64,000 bases of DNA from Gammaproteobacteria bacterium (GCA_018824405.1 JAHJGO010000009.1:81859-145858), one strand, 5' to 3'. Positions 46,571-57,803 are shown, numbered from the stretch's first letter. The notes: generated by a model from the sequence alone, not told the origin. Program-made: numbers and translations.

Positions 46571-47991
46571 TCATGCACGGGCGAGCCGGAGCGCTGGTTT
46601 TCCAGGTAATCGCTCATCATGCGGTGTACATCTCCGTTTGTTGCCTCCAGTTGTTGCAGCTGCCATTGCGCCCCGGTCTGCCCCGATTGCGCGCGGGCTT
46701 CCACCACTCCGAGATAATGCTCGATTTCGCTGTCGGGCAAGCCAAATGCCTGCAAGCCTAGGCGCGCCAGCGGCAGGCAGATTTCAAGAATGAGCGCGTG
46801 CGCCGCATAGGAGCGGCCATCCAGCCACATCAGTTCGGCTTCCAGCCCCTGTCGCGCAGCCGCATAAAAATTGCTGTGCGTAGCGGCAAAAGGCAGATCG
46901 CGCGAAAACGTTTCGCCAGACCGAGCCAGCGCATGCACCAGTCCATAATAAAATGCGGCATTGGCCACCATATCCAGCAGCGACGGCCCGCTGGGCAATA
47001 CCCGCTGCTCCAGCCGTACGTGGGCAAGCCCGGCCGCATCGAAGCCGATCAGCGGCCTTACCCAGCGCCAGATTGCGCCGTTATGCAGGCGCAAATGCGG
47101 AAAGTCATCCGGCGCTTCATCCAGATGCACTGGCAGCAGCGCCGGATAATGCTCGAAATTTTCCTCGAACAGTTCCAGCAGGCTTTCCGACACATAGCCC
47201 CGGCCAAACGTCACCCGCCTGATAGTTTGCTCGGCCAGTCCCGCATAGCCGCCCAGTTCGACCGCCTGCTCGAACAGCGGCACGCGGGTTTCCTGCCACA
47301 GGCGATGGCCGAACAGCAAAGGCGAATTGGTGCTGGCTGCCAGCAAGGGTGCACAAGTAATCAGCGAGGCGTTGTAATAACGCGCTGCCTGATTGAACGG
47401 CACCTGCAAGTGCAGCTGGAATGAAGTGGTTGCCGCTTCCAGCATCACATCCGGACGATGGGTCTGGAGATGATCCTGGCCCTGGATATCGATGCGGATC
47501 GGCGCGCCATCGCGCTGCTGCAGTATCTGCGCATTGAGCGCATCGTAGCGTTTCATGGCCGAGATATTGGCAAGACAGAGGTCCGCGTCGCGGATGGTCG
47601 GCAAAGTACCGATCATCGCCAGCACCGTATCCATGCCGTGGGCCACGTTCTGGCAGCGTTCCCAGGTTGTCCTGAGCGATTCTTCCATGGCGGCCAGCAC
47701 GCCAGCCCTTATTTCGACCGGCGGCGCATTCAGTTCCACGTTGAAGCGCGAAAGTTCCGGCACCACCATGGGGTCGTTCAGCTTGTGCAGAAAGGCTTCA
47801 TTGACCGGATTGGGAAAGCCGGCATGATCCAGCAGCCAGGCCTCCAATTCGAAACCGGCGATAAAGCGCGTATCCGAAAAGCCGCCCGTCGCTGCAAACC
47901 GGCGCAGGCTGGCGGTTTCGGCAGACAGCCTGTCACGAAACTGCTGAAAGTCAGCTTCCGAAAATTGCGTGAGGGTGATTTCCTGGCCCAT
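46552..47991 (-). CDS. Glutamate-cysteine ligase-like (GCS2 family) carboxylate-amine ligase
   Basis: A 479-residue GCS2-type ATP-dependent ligase. Motifs include FIAGFELEAWLLD (the ExE metal site), LSRFNVELNAPP, and HLQVPFNQAARYYNASLITCAPLLAASTNSPLLFG. The last resembles the substrate and ATP region of GCS2 and YbdK-like enzymes. Sequence alone cannot tell a genuine glutamate-cysteine ligase from a ligase making another amide. The overlapping downstream AstE-like hydrolase suggests they act on a common compound. Confidence 0.82.
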   Translation of the reverse strand: MGQEITLTQFSEADFQQFRDRLSAETASLRRFAATGGFSDTRFIAGFELEAWLLDHAGFPNPVNEAFLHKLNDPMVVPELSRFNVELNAPPVEIRAGVLAAMEESLRTTWERCQNVAHGMDTVLAMIGTLPTIRDADLCLANISAMKRYDALNAQILQQRDGAPIRIDIQGQDHLQTHRPDVMLEAATTSFQLHLQVPFNQAARYYNASLITCAPLLAASTNSPLLFGHRLWQETRVPLFEQAVELGGYAGLAEQTIRRVTFGRGYVSESLLELFEENFEHYPALLPVHLDEAPDDFPHLRLHNGAIWRWVRPLIGFDAAGLAHVRLEQRVLPSGPSLLDMVANAAFYYGLVHALARSGETFSRDLPFAATHSNFYAAARQGLEAELMWLDGRSYAAHALILEICLPLARLGLQAFGLPDSEIEHYLGVVEARAQSGQTGAQWQLQQLEATNGDVHRMMSDYLENQRSGSPVHEWRVGC

Positions 47992-48030
47992 GAGCCGAAG
48001 TTTCAGGCCGGCAAACCAGCCTGCTCTCCC

Positions 48031-50412
48031 TTAGTCCGTTTTTTCCGTCGAGGTCAACAGCGCCTCAACCTTCAGATTGAGCTGCGTGCCCTTGCGCGCG
48101 CGGCGACCCACCTCGAAACGCGGCATTTCCTCGATTGCCCTGCCGCGCCGCACGCCCCTGGTGGTAAGCGTATCCACGAACACCGCGGTGAGCTTGAGAC
48201 TGTCTTTTTCCTCCAGCCCCATCAGGATCACGCCGCGCCCCTTGGGCATGGTCCGGACCTCGTCCAGCGCGTACACCAGCAAGCGATCGCTGCCCGAAAC
48301 GCAGGCCACGTAACGCTGCCCTTTGGGCGCGATACGCGCCGGAGGCAGCACCTGCTCGCCTGGCTCCAGCGTCATGATCAGCTTGCCGCCCTTCTGGCGC
48401 GAGAGCATGTCGCCGATGGTGGTCACGAAGCCATAACCGCCGGAATTCGCCAGCAGCACCTGCTCCTCGGGCTGGCCGGTGAGCATGGCGACGATGCGCG
48501 TTCCCGCCTGCAAACCCATCAGGGATGCGGCAGGCACGCCATCGCCCTTGCCGCCGGGGATCTGCGCGGCACTTTGCGTATAGGCGCGGCCATCGGAGCC
48601 GAGCAGCAGCAGCGCATCGGGCGAACGGCATTCGAGTGCGGCGAACAGTTTGTCGCCTTCCTTGAAGGACAGTGCAGCCAGATCGACCCCATGCCCCTGG
48701 CGCTGACGCAGCCAGCCCTTCTCGGAAAGGATGATGGTCACCGGCTCGTCCAGCACGGCCGCTTCGGAGAGCGAGGCGCGGCGCGAGGGCTCGATCAGGG
48801 TACGGCGCTCATCGCCGAATTTCTTGGCATCCTCACGAATCTCGCGCGCCACCAGGGATTTCATGCGCGCCGGGCTGGCGAGTAAAGATTCCAGCTTGGC
48901 CTGTTCCTTCCCGAGCTCGGCAATTTCCTGCTCGATCTTGATGCCTTCCAGACGGGACAGCTGGCGCAGGCGGATTTCAAGAATATCCTCGGCCTGCCGA
49001 TCGGACAGCGCAAAACGCTCGATCAGCGCGGCCTTGGGTTCGTCGGACTGGCGGATGATGCGGATTACCTCGTCGATATTGAGGAAAACGATGTGCCGGC
49101 CTTCCAGGATATGGATGCGATCATTGACCTTGCCGAGGCGATGACCGAGGCGCTTTTCGACTGTTTTGACGCGGAACTGGCACCATTCCTTCATGATGGT
49201 AAACAGCGACTTCTGCATCGGGTTGCCGTCCAGTCCGACCTGCACCAGGTTGAATGAAACCGTGGTTTCCAGGCTGGTGTAGGCCATCAGGGTGCGCGCG
49301 AATTCGTCGCGGTCGATACGCGAGCTCTTGGGCCCGAACACGATGCGCACCGACTGCTCCTTGTCGGACTCGTCGCGCGCCGTATCGAGCAGTGAGAGCA
49401 GCAGGGTCTTGGTCTGGGTCTGTCCCTGGTCGAGGGATTTCTTGCCCAGCTTGGGCTGAGGATTGGTGAGCGCCTCGATCTCGGACAGCACCTTGGCGGC
49501 AGACGCGCCAGGCGGCAGTTCGGTGATCACCAGCTGCCACTGGCCGCGCGCCATTTCCTCGAACACGTAGCGCGCCCGCACCGCAATCGTGCCGCGCCCG
49601 GTGCTATAGGCATTGCGGATTTCGTGCGGGCTGGAAAGGATCTGGCCGCCGCCGGGAAAGTCCGGCCCAGGCACCATGTCCAGCAACTGCGCTTCGCTGA
49701 AATCGGAAGACTCCACCATGCAGGCTGCCGCTTCGCAGACCTCGCGCAGGTTGTGCGACGGCACCTCGGTAGCGATGCCCACGCCGATCCCGGAAGCACC
49801 ATTCAGGAGCAGGAACGGCAGGCGCGCCGGCAGCACCACCGGCTCCTGGAAGGAACCGTCATAATTCTGGCGGAAATCCACCGTGCCCTGATCCAGTTCC
49901 GCCAGCAGCAGTTGGGCAATCGGAGTCAGGCGCACTTCGGTGTAGCGCATCGCCGCCGCCGAATCGCCGTCCAGGCTGCCGAAGTTACCCTGCCCGTCGA
50001 TCAGCGGATAACGCAGCGAGAAATCCTGCGCCATGCGCACTGCCGCCTCATACACCGCGCTGTCGCCGTGCGGATGGTATTTACCGATCACGTCGCCAAC
50101 GATGCGCGCCGATTTCTTGTGCGGCTTGTCCGGCTCGTTGCCCATTTCGCGCATGGCGTAGAGAATGCGCCGCTGCACCGGCTTCTGCCCATCGCGCACA
50201 TCGGGGATGGCGCGTGATTTGGACACCGCCATGGCATAGGCGAGATAGGCTGCCTTGGCGTAGTCGGCCAGATCGTCCTGCGGGTCCTCGGCCAGCACAT
50301 CCACAGGCGGTTGTGGCGGCTCGGGCGGCGGCAGTTCAGAGTGAGTGATTATTTCCGTCACATCCTGATGAGGGAAAAGGTCCGGCGTGTTGTTGTCGAT
50401 TTCGTCTTTCAT
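48031..50412 (-). CDS. parC: DNA topoisomerase IV subunit A
   Basis: ParC breaks and rejoins DNA in chromosome decatenation. The 793-residue subunit has the winged-helix and tower regions with the active-site Tyr in [53 protein letters not shown] precedes it. A degenerate beta-pinwheel C-terminal domain is present ([16 protein letters not shown]). parE lies upstream in the same direction, but the two are separated by a GIY-YIG gene and repeat arrays (50.45-51.17 kb), so they may not be co-transcribed. Confidence 0.96.
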   Translation of the reverse strand: MKDEIDNNTPDLFPHQDVTEIITHSELPPPEPPQPPVDVLAEDPQDDLADYAKAAYLAYAMAVSKSRAIPDVRDGQKPVQRRILYAMREMGNEPDKPHKKSARIVGDVIGKYHPHGDSAVYEAAVRMAQDFSLRYPLIDGQGNFGSLDGDSAAAMRYTEVRLTPIAQLLLAELDQGTVDFRQNYDGSFQEPVVLPARLPFLLLNGASGIGVGIATEVPSHNLREVCEAAACMVESSDFSEAQLLDMVPGPDFPGGGQILSSPHEIRNAYSTGRGTIAVRARYVFEEMARGQWQLVITELPPGASAAKVLSEIEALTNPQPKLGKKSLDQGQTQTKTLLLSLLDTARDESDKEQSVRIVFGPKSSRIDRDEFARTLMAYTSLETTVSFNLVQVGLDGNPMQKSLFTIMKEWCQFRVKTVEKRLGHRLGKVNDRIHILEGRHIVFLNIDEVIRIIRQSDEPKAALIERFALSDRQAEDILEIRLRQLSRLEGIKIEQEIAELGKEQAKLESLLASPARMKSLVAREIREDAKKFGDERRTLIEPSRRASLSEAAVLDEPVTIILSEKGWLRQRQGHGVDLAALSFKEGDKLFAALECRSPDALLLLGSDGRAYTQSAAQIPGGKGDGVPAASLMGLQAGTRIVAMLTGQPEEQVLLANSGGYGFVTTIGDMLSRQKGGKLIMTLEPGEQVLPPARIAPKGQRYVACVSGSDRLLVYALDEVRTMPKGRGVILMGLEEKDSLKLTAVFVDTLTTRGVRRGRAIEEMPRFEVGRRARKGTQLNLKVEALLTSTEKTD

Positions 50413-50483
50413 CTGATTCCGAATTTTGGGTCAAATTAATGGTGAAGATATTAGCAGTCGTTTATGTTGTCGTTGACATTATT

Positions 50484-50578
50484 CCCTTCGACTTCGCTCA
50501 GGGAACGGCCAGAGCAATTACTCAGGGAACGGCCAGAGCAATCACTCAGGGAACGGCCAGAGCAATCACTCAGGGAAC
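50484..50578. repeat. CCTTCGACTTCGCTCAGG motif and 24-base tandem repeat
   Basis: A CCCTTCGACTTCGCTCAGGG unit (50485-50503) runs into three full 24-base repeats (50497-50568; core CTCAGGGAACGGCCAGAG) and a partial fourth copy. The copies are identical apart from one base. It lies between the parC start and the GIY-YIG stop. It has no spacers and is not a CRISPR. Confidence 0.85.
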
Positions 50579-50623
50579 AACTGGAGTCCCTCAAGTCCGA
50601 AAGGACTGCTTCCGCTGATGGTA

Positions 50624-51037
50624 TCAGTCCCGCTGAGTGTAGCCACTCGTTGGCTGAGCAGAGCCACTCGTTGGCTGAGCAGAGCCACTCGTTGGCTGAG
50701 CGAAGTCGCGATGCACTGAGCCTGTCGAAGTGAAGCCAACTCCCCGCGTCCAATGAGTTTCATTCTGACATTCCGAAAGTCGATGCAATGCGTTGGTATT
50801 ACCCACAATCAGCGACTGTTTCTTTTTACGACTCCAGCCCTGAATCTGTTTCTCCCGATAGTAGACATCTTCAATACGTTCGCCTTCCTCGAAATAGACC
50901 AGTTTCACCGGCAAATGCCTGGCTGTGTGTTTTGCTCCCTGACCATTCTGATGTTCCCACAACCTCTTTTCCAGATTCCAGGTGCTGCCGGTGTAATAAC
51001 TTCCATCAGCGCATTCGAGAATATACATGTAAGGCAT
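50624..51037 (-). CDS. GIY-YIG endonuclease with repeat-encoded C-terminal tail
   Basis: A small GIY-YIG nuclease. The first 90 residues match single-domain GIY-YIG proteins: YMYILECADGSYYTGST, the catalytic Arg in NLEKRLWEHQNG, AKHTARHLPVKLVYFEE and the metal-binding Glu region YYREKQIQGWSRKKKQSLI. Family members usually end near residue 95. Here the frame continues into DNA made of 21-base repeats, adding about 40 residues with a 7-residue period (SAQPTSG). The gene sits between parC and parE with palindromic CTGAGCGNAGTCGAAGG-type repeats on both sides, so it looks like an insertion linked to those repeats. Confidence 0.85.
   Translation of the reverse strand: MPYMYILECADGSYYTGSTWNLEKRLWEHQNGQGAKHTARHLPVKLVYFEEGERIEDVYYREKQIQGWSRKKKQSLIVGNTNALHRLSECQNETHWTRGVGFTSTGSVHRDFAQPTSGSAQPTSGSAQPTSGYTQRD
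50641..50740. repeat. 21-base tandem repeats and adjoining inverted repeat
   Basis: Three exact 21-base units (50641-50703; AGCCACTCGTTGGCTGAGC core, last unit ending G-C-G) lie within the 3' end of the GIY-YIG gene. They merge with an inverted repeat bounded by GTTGGCT (50691-50697) and AGCCAAC (50734-50740) that contains CTGAGCGAAGTCG and ACTGAGCCTGTCGAAGT units. Confidence 0.85.
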
Positions 51038-51063
51038 TGTTGGGTTCCTGTTCCTTTCGTCTT

Positions 51064-51166
51064 CTGGCTTCGGCTACGCTCAGCCAGCGGGCAGTTCCAC
51101 ACGTTGCCTGAGCGTAGTCGAAGGCAGCGGAGCGAAGACGCGCTGGCTGAGCGTAGCCGAAGCCAG
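51064..51166. repeat. Palindromic CTGAGCGTAG(T/C)CGAAG repeats
   Basis: Perfect 26-base inverted arms (51064-51089 and 51141-51166; inner half GGCTGAGCGTAGCCGAAGCC) flank another unit, CCTGAGCGTAGTCGAAGGC (about 51107-51125). The set fills the spacer between the GIY-YIG start and the parE stop. Confidence 0.9.
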
Positions 51167-51176
51167 TAGCCAAAAC

Positions 51177-53147
51177 CTACTCATCTGCCTCCACCAGATG
51201 CCCTGCTTCTTCCATCCAAGCACGGCGGGAGGCGGCCTCGGACTTGGCCATCAGCTTGTTGAACACTTCGCGCACATAGCCGCTGAAATCCTCGGTACGC
51301 AGCACCAGCAGGCGGCGCGCATCGGGATTGAGAGTGGTTTCCCATAGCTGCACCGGGTTCATTTCGCCCAGCCCCTTGAAGCGCGAAACCTGCCACGCGC
51401 CCTCGCGCACCTTGTCGGCGCGCAGGCGATCCAGCGTGCCTTCCAGTTCGCCGTCGTCGAGGCAGTAGAATTTTCTTGCCGGCTTGTTCTTGCCCTGAGC
51501 CGGAACGTCGACACGGTACAGCGGCGGCTGGGCCACGCACACCCGTCCGCTGCGCACCAGCGCCGGGAAGTGGCGGTAAAACAGGGTCAGCAGCAGCACC
51601 TGGATGTGGCTGCCGTCCACGTCTGCGTCGGCCAGGATGATGACGCGGGCGTAGCGCAGGCCGGTCAGGTCCGGCGTATCGTCCGGCCCATGTGGGTCGA
51701 CACCCAGGGCCACGGCGATATTGTGGATCTCGTTGTTGGCGAAGATGCGGTCGGCCTCGTGTTCCCAGGTATTCAGCACCTTGCCGCGCAGCGGCAGAAT
51801 GGCCTGGGTGTCCTTGTTGCGGCCCTGCTTGGCGGAACCGCCGGCGGAATCGCCCTCAACCAGGAACAGTTCGCGTTCCTCCAGATTGTCCGACTGGCAA
51901 TCGGCCAGCTTGCCCGGCAGCACCGCCACGCCGGAGGACTTGCGCTTCTCGATCTTTTGCCCGGCGCGCTGGCGCACCTGGGCCGCCTTGATGGCCAGGT
52001 CGGCTATTCTTTTCGCGGCTTCCTGATGCTCGTTGAGCCACAGTTCGAGCGGGTCGCGCACCATGGAGGTGACCAGGCGCAGGGCATCGCGCGAGGAAAG
52101 CTTATCCTTGGTCTGGCCCTGAAACTGCGGGTCCAGCATCTTGGTCGAGAGCACGAAGGAAATGCGGCTGAACACGTCGTCCGCGGTAAGCTTGACGCCC
52201 TTGGGCAAGAGGCTGTGGTGGTCGATGAAGCTTTTCAGCGCATTGAACACGCCGTCGCGCAGGCCGGATTCATGCGTCCCGCCGGCCGGGGTATGGATCA
52301 GGTTGACGTAGGACTCGCGCACGATCGGCCCTTCTTCCGTCCATGCCAGCACCCATTCCGCGCCCTCGCCCTGGGCAAAGACCTCGTGCGAAGCAGGCGC
52401 ATACTTGGCGAGCTTCCAGAACAGGCCGTCGAGCAGATAATCTGAAAGTTGCGACTTCAGGTAATCGGAAAGGCCATCCTGATACAGCCACTCTTTTTCA
52501 TCCTTGAGATTGCCGTCCCTGTCCTCGGTCTCGAGCCTGACGCGCACGCCCGGCAGCAGCACCGCCTTGGCCTTCAAGACCCGTTCGAGCTGCATGGGCG
52601 GGATATCGCCGCTGTCGAAATACTGGACGTCCGGCCATATCCGCACGGAAGTACCGGTAGCACGCTTGGGCGCAGTACGGATCTGTGACAGCGGTTCCAC
52701 CACGTCACCGCCAGAAAACACGATATGGTGCACGCCGCCCTCGCGCGTCACCGACACTTCCAGCCGCTTCGACAGCGCATTGGTCACGGACACGCCGACG
52801 CCATGCAAGCCGCCGGAAAACTGGTAGGCACCGCCGGCCTTCTTGTCGAACTTGCCGCCCGCGTGCAGGCGGGTATACACCACCTCGACCGTCGACACGC
52901 CTTCCTCGGGGTGAATCCCCACCGGAATACCGCGCCCGTCGTCGCTCACCGAAACCGAACCATCGGCATGCAGGCGCACCGCGATCACCTTGGCGAAACC
53001 CGCCAGCGCCTCGTCAGCGGAGTTATCCACCACCTCGGTCAGGATGTGCAGCGGATTGTCGGTGCGCGTATACATGCCCGGCCGCTGCTTGACCGGCTCC
53101 AGCCCGCGCAGAACGCGGATGGAATCATCGGAATAGGATTTGTTCAT
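51177..53147 (-). CDS. parE: DNA topoisomerase IV subunit B
   Basis: The 656-residue ATPase subunit of topoisomerase IV. GHKL motifs are EVVDNSADEALAGFA, SDDGRGIPVGIHPEEGVS and GGLHGVGVSVTNALS. The TOPRIM domain has EGDSAGGSAKQGR and DADVDGSHIQ. RLLVLRTEDFSGYVREVFNKLM near the C-terminus is normal for ParE. It ends 10 bases from the repeat array around the GIY-YIG gene. Upstream lies a dispersed double-hairpin repeat (53174-53215). Confidence 0.96.
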   Translation of the reverse strand: MNKSYSDDSIRVLRGLEPVKQRPGMYTRTDNPLHILTEVVDNSADEALAGFAKVIAVRLHADGSVSVSDDGRGIPVGIHPEEGVSTVEVVYTRLHAGGKFDKKAGGAYQFSGGLHGVGVSVTNALSKRLEVSVTREGGVHHIVFSGGDVVEPLSQIRTAPKRATGTSVRIWPDVQYFDSGDIPPMQLERVLKAKAVLLPGVRVRLETEDRDGNLKDEKEWLYQDGLSDYLKSQLSDYLLDGLFWKLAKYAPASHEVFAQGEGAEWVLAWTEEGPIVRESYVNLIHTPAGGTHESGLRDGVFNALKSFIDHHSLLPKGVKLTADDVFSRISFVLSTKMLDPQFQGQTKDKLSSRDALRLVTSMVRDPLELWLNEHQEAAKRIADLAIKAAQVRQRAGQKIEKRKSSGVAVLPGKLADCQSDNLEERELFLVEGDSAGGSAKQGRNKDTQAILPLRGKVLNTWEHEADRIFANNEIHNIAVALGVDPHGPDDTPDLTGLRYARVIILADADVDGSHIQVLLLTLFYRHFPALVRSGRVCVAQPPLYRVDVPAQGKNKPARKFYCLDDGELEGTLDRLRADKVREGAWQVSRFKGLGEMNPVQLWETTLNPDARRLLVLRTEDFSGYVREVFNKLMAKSEAASRRAWMEEAGHLVEADE

Positions 53148-53173
53148 AAGTTTCGTTTACTCTAATTCGTGGC

Positions 53174-53215
53174 AGGTCGGGCTTCAGCCCGACATGTCGG
53201 CATGAATGCCGACCT
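53174..53215. repeat. Dispersed double-hairpin element
   Basis: GTCGGGCTTCAGCCCGAC (53176-53193) and GTCGGCATGAATGCCGAC (53196-53213) are two adjacent hairpins, with AGGTCGG/CCGACCT as outer complementary ends. Such REP-like elements occur between genes in many proteobacteria. It lies between pgm and parE. Confidence 0.75.
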
Positions 53216-53256
53216 ACAGTTACTCGTTCTTACCCCTATCCCCTCACTCTTCACTC

Positions 53257-54984
<1,728 letters not shown>

Positions 54985-55024
54985 TCATTTTAACCCAGCT
55001 TGCCACTTGGGCTGCGAGATGACT

Positions 55025-55735
55025 TTAATGAGGCAATTTATCGCGCAAAGCGTTACGGTCAAACCACCAAGCATCACCGGCGATGGCATTCACAACCTGG
55101 CTTAAGCGGGGCAGGAACACCTGCGGATCGCGCAGTTCCAGCTTGTCCATCCATGCATTCAGCGCCTGCTGGTCCTGCACATTGCTGTGGCGCGCGGCCA
55201 CGCGGGCGATGAGATTATTCGCCAGCAGGCTTAGATTCTCATGCTGCGCATCATCGGCACGAATATCAATCACATAGCGCGTCGTAACCGCAGCAAGCGC
55301 CGCGCCGTCCGAATGCGCGGGCGTTTCAGTAACAACATGTTCAAGCATGGCATAGGTGAGTTCTGGTGCGACCGGGAAGGTCACTGCCAGCCAGACACCC
55401 ATCCCCAGCGCGGGGATCGAGGCCGGCTGTTCCGTCTGGTAGAGCACATTGCAGGCTTCCACTGCGTCCTGCCAGGCTTCATGTTTCAAGGCGGTATCAA
55501 AGGCCTCGCGCGCCAGATTCCAGGCCTCTTCCTTGCGTTCCAGGAAAACCAGGATTTCGGCGATGTCCAGTTGCAGGCGGGCACGTTCCATTGTGTCAGC
55601 GCCCGAAACGCGCTCCAGTTGCTGCTGTTTTTCACTCAGTTGCTGCTCGAACCCGACTTTCTCGCTTTCGGACAAGCCGTCCGGCAAATCGGCCATGTAG
55701 GCGAATGGATCAGAATCTGGATTATTTGTACTCAT
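55025..55735 (-). CDS. Uncharacterised helical protein
   Basis: A 236-residue soluble protein with no recognised family. It is acidic at the N-terminus (DPFAYMADLPDGLSESEKVGFEQQLSEKQQQLERV) and then mostly helical. The stretch LQLDIAEILVFLERKEEAWNLAREAFDTALKHEAWQDAVEACNVLYQTE (given in parts: two helix pairs) has TPR-like spacing. No signal peptide or membrane helix. Codon use matches the neighbours, so it is likely a core-type gene. It follows pgm on the same strand with a 79-base gap on its downstream side. Confidence 0.7.
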   Translation of the reverse strand: MSTNNPDSDPFAYMADLPDGLSESEKVGFEQQLSEKQQQLERVSGADTMERARLQLDIAEILVFLERKEEAWNLAREAFDTALKHEAWQDAVEACNVLYQTEQPASIPALGMGVWLAVTFPVAPELTYAMLEHVVTETPAHSDGAALAAVTTRYVIDIRADDAQHENLSLLANNLIARVAARHSNVQDQQALNAWMDKLELRDPQVFLPRLSQVVNAIAGDAWWFDRNALRDKLPH

Positions 55736-55871
55736 GCTGCCACTTTATTGAAGGGTTGATGGAAATGAACCCTCGAACTCTACCGGAGAATGCGCGTTGG
55801 GTGAAGTCAAGATATTGCGTTGCATTTATCCCTTTTTTTGTTACACTTATCTCGTACCGGAGGTAATAAAA

Positions 55872-56267
55872 ATGACAAACGCACAAACAACAGAAGTATC
55901 TGGCACCCCAGACCGTGGCGCTATCGCGAAAATGCTGATGCAGCTCTTTGAGCATTGGGCGCTCAGCACAGAAGCGCAGCTGGACTTGCTGGGGCTGGCT
56001 CGCGACAATCGCGGGGCGCTGTCCCGGTATCGCAAAGGCGCGCCTATAGCAACTAGCCGCGACGCGACCGAGCGCGCTGGACATCTTCTGGCAATCCACA
56101 AAAACCTGCGTTTACTGTTCCCGCATAACCGGGATTTGGCGTACAAGTGGATGAGTACCCGGAACAAGGCTTTCGAGGGTGCATCCCCCGTCGAGGTAAT
56201 CGGCACGTTCGGCTTCGCCGGGTTGCTCATGGTGCGCAGCTATCTGGACAGGATGCGCGGACAGTGA
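55872..56267 (+). CDS. Xre/MbcA/ParS-type antitoxin (DUF2384)
   Basis: The 131-residue antitoxin has an N-terminal Xre-like helix-turn-helix (about 25-75; [26 protein letters not shown]) and the C-terminal ParS/MbcA toxin-binding domain ([43 protein letters not shown]). The start at 55872 follows GGAGGT; the frame is open upstream without similarity. Its stop overlaps the GTG of the RES toxin gene by 4 bases, the standard arrangement for RES-Xre pairs. It should repress the pair's promoter and block the toxin. Confidence 0.88.
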   Translation: MTNAQTTEVSGTPDRGAIAKMLMQLFEHWALSTEAQLDLLGLARDNRGALSRYRKGAPIATSRDATERAGHLLAIHKNLRLLFPHNRDLAYKWMSTRNKAFEGASPVEVIGTFGFAGLLMVRSYLDRMRGQ

Positions 56268-56971
56268 CATCTGACGGAATTTTCACCCGGTTGAAACTTG
56301 CAGATACGCACGGCGATCTCTATCGCAATATCGTGTCGCTTCGCGTATCAGAAAATCTGTTCGATGATTTGAGCGCCAGGCCGGAAGATTGGCAGGCTGC
56401 TATCGATTTGGAGCTTCAAACCAAGCCTGCCACCTACATTTCACACACCCCAGTCATACATCGCCCATTCGAGGAGGCTGCCTGGGATGAAGCGATCGGC
56501 TTTCCTTTCAGGCGGTGGACAAGTAGCCGGTTTTCCGACGGGTCGTTTGGTGTCTGGTACGGCGCGGATTCAGTCGAAACGACCATCTACGAAACTGTTC
56601 ACCATTGGCGCTATGGATTACTGGATGATGCTGGATTCATCGAGCCAGGTATCCGCATTGAACGCCGTGTGCATCTTGTGCGTTGTGACGCGGCTCTTAT
56701 CGATCTGCGCAATGCGGCAAGCAAGTACCCAATGCTTGTCGACAAGGAGAACTACACGCTAACGCACCAAGTAGGCGGAAGACTGCACCATGAAGGTCAT
56801 CCCGGTCTTGTGACAATCTCAGCAAGGTGTGAAGGGGTTGTATATGCGATCCTGAACTCCGCTGTACTGACCAACCCCAGGCCTCACTGTTATCTAAGCT
56901 ATATCACCACAGAGAACGGCGTAGACGTGGAACGGGCACCAGGGCAAGTGCTGTTGAGTGTGAAACATTGA
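56264..56971 (+). CDS. RES domain toxin
   Basis: A 235-residue RES-domain toxin. RES toxins degrade NAD+ and are held in check by a ParS-type antitoxin, here the overlapping upstream gene. The domain covers about 25-210, with [17 protein letters not shown] near its start, [21 protein letters not shown] in the middle and [22 protein letters not shown] near the end. GTG at 56264 overlaps the antitoxin stop (GTGA) and fits the family start better than the longer frame from 56147. Confidence 0.86.
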   Translation: MTSDGIFTRLKLADTHGDLYRNIVSLRVSENLFDDLSARPEDWQAAIDLELQTKPATYISHTPVIHRPFEEAAWDEAIGFPFRRWTSSRFSDGSFGVWYGADSVETTIYETVHHWRYGLLDDAGFIEPGIRIERRVHLVRCDAALIDLRNAASKYPMLVDKENYTLTHQVGGRLHHEGHPGLVTISARCEGVVYAILNSAVLTNPRPHCYLSYITTENGVDVERAPGQVLLSVKH

Positions 56972-57123
56972 CCTACTTGCCGCATGTCACGGAAATTTTC
57001 AGCCGGTAGTTCATTGGCCTTTGCGGTCATCGGAAAGATCTACGAACTAAGTCAGCTCCCGACCCAAACCAGTCGTTGCTCAAAACCATTGCGATGCTGA
57101 CCCCTATCGCTTCTTGTGGGTGG

Positions 57124-57558
57124 TCATTTATTGAGCGTTTTCATGAATTGATCGGCGGTAATGATGGGACAGACAAACTGGCCGTCGAGGGCCAGCAAGT
57201 CCTGATCGCCCGTCACCAGATAATCTGCCTTGCCGGCAACTGCGAGCAGCAGAAACGGCAAGTCGAACTTGTCGCGGCAGTCAGGCGTTGCGGGTGGCTG
57301 GGGGGGCATGCGCACCGTGGTGCAGTAGGGCAGGTAGTCGGCAAGCAGCTCTTGCTGGTCTGCTGAAGTGAGTTTGAATTTTGGATAGGCCAGCACACGT
57401 ATCAGTTCTGCGGCTGTCACGCTCGATAACAGCGGCTGACACTGTGCGCCTTGCCATGCCAGGCGCAGTGGCGTTAGCCGCCCTTGTACAAATACCAGCG
57501 TGGACAACACCAAATTGGTATCGATCACTACGCGAGGGATGCGTTTTGCACGCGGCAT
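57124..57558 (-). CDS. PIN-domain ribonuclease toxin (VapC-like)
   Basis: The 144-residue PIN-domain protein keeps the acidic active site: Asp13 in VVIDTNLVLS, Glu in SSVTAAELIRVLAYPKF, Asp in DKFDLPFLLLAVAGKADYLVTGDQDLL (two more acidic positions). It resembles the COG1569 group of PIN toxins. Its ATG overlaps the stop of the preceding AbrB-type antitoxin by one base (TAATG), so it is a toxin-antitoxin operon with antitoxin first. Confidence 0.85.
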   Translation of the reverse strand: MPRAKRIPRVVIDTNLVLSTLVFVQGRLTPLRLAWQGAQCQPLLSSVTAAELIRVLAYPKFKLTSADQQELLADYLPYCTTVRMPPQPPATPDCRDKFDLPFLLLAVAGKADYLVTGDQDLLALDGQFVCPIITADQFMKTLNK

Positions 57559-57803
57559 TAGTTTTCGGGCTTTGTAGATTCAGACGATTGACGTGCCCAG
57601 TCAACCGCATCGGCGATATCCTGTTCGCTCAAGTTCAGCTCGGCGAGTTTGGCACGCACGGCATCGCCACGCTGTATGCGTACCGGGGTGAGCACAATCT
57701 GCCCATTGCAGGCCTCCACATCGAAATATTCCGCAGGACCAACCGCAGCGGTAATGCTCTTGGGCAGGGTAAGCTGGTTCTTGGAGGTCATTTTAGCGAG
57801 CAT
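57558..57803 (-). CDS. AbrB/MazE-type antitoxin
   Basis: An 81-residue SpoVT/AbrB-fold protein. The swapped-hairpin DNA-binding segment is LAKMTSKNQLTLPKSITAAVGPAEYFDVEACNGQIVLTP. The acidic C-terminal helix (SEQDIADAVDWARQS) is the usual place for toxin contact. The start may be Met1 (57803) or Met5 (57791). It directly precedes the PIN toxin and probably autoregulates the pair. Confidence 0.84.
   Translation of the reverse strand: MLAKMTSKNQLTLPKSITAAVGPAEYFDVEACNGQIVLTPVRIQRGDAVRAKLAELNLSEQDIADAVDWARQSSESTKPEN

Noticed and set aside
50497..50703. A CRISPR array
   Set aside because: The 24- and 21-base units are directly adjacent with no spacers and there are no cas genes; they are simple tandem repeats.
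50451..50753. Minus-strand and plus-strand small proteins with repeated ANEWLCS or GRSLSDCS units
   Set aside because: They are translations of the tandem repeats only, with no start site or similarity.
56147..56263. A longer RES toxin starting at 56147
   Set aside because: That part lies in the antitoxin gene in another frame; GTG at 56264 with the 4-base overlap is the usual arrangement.
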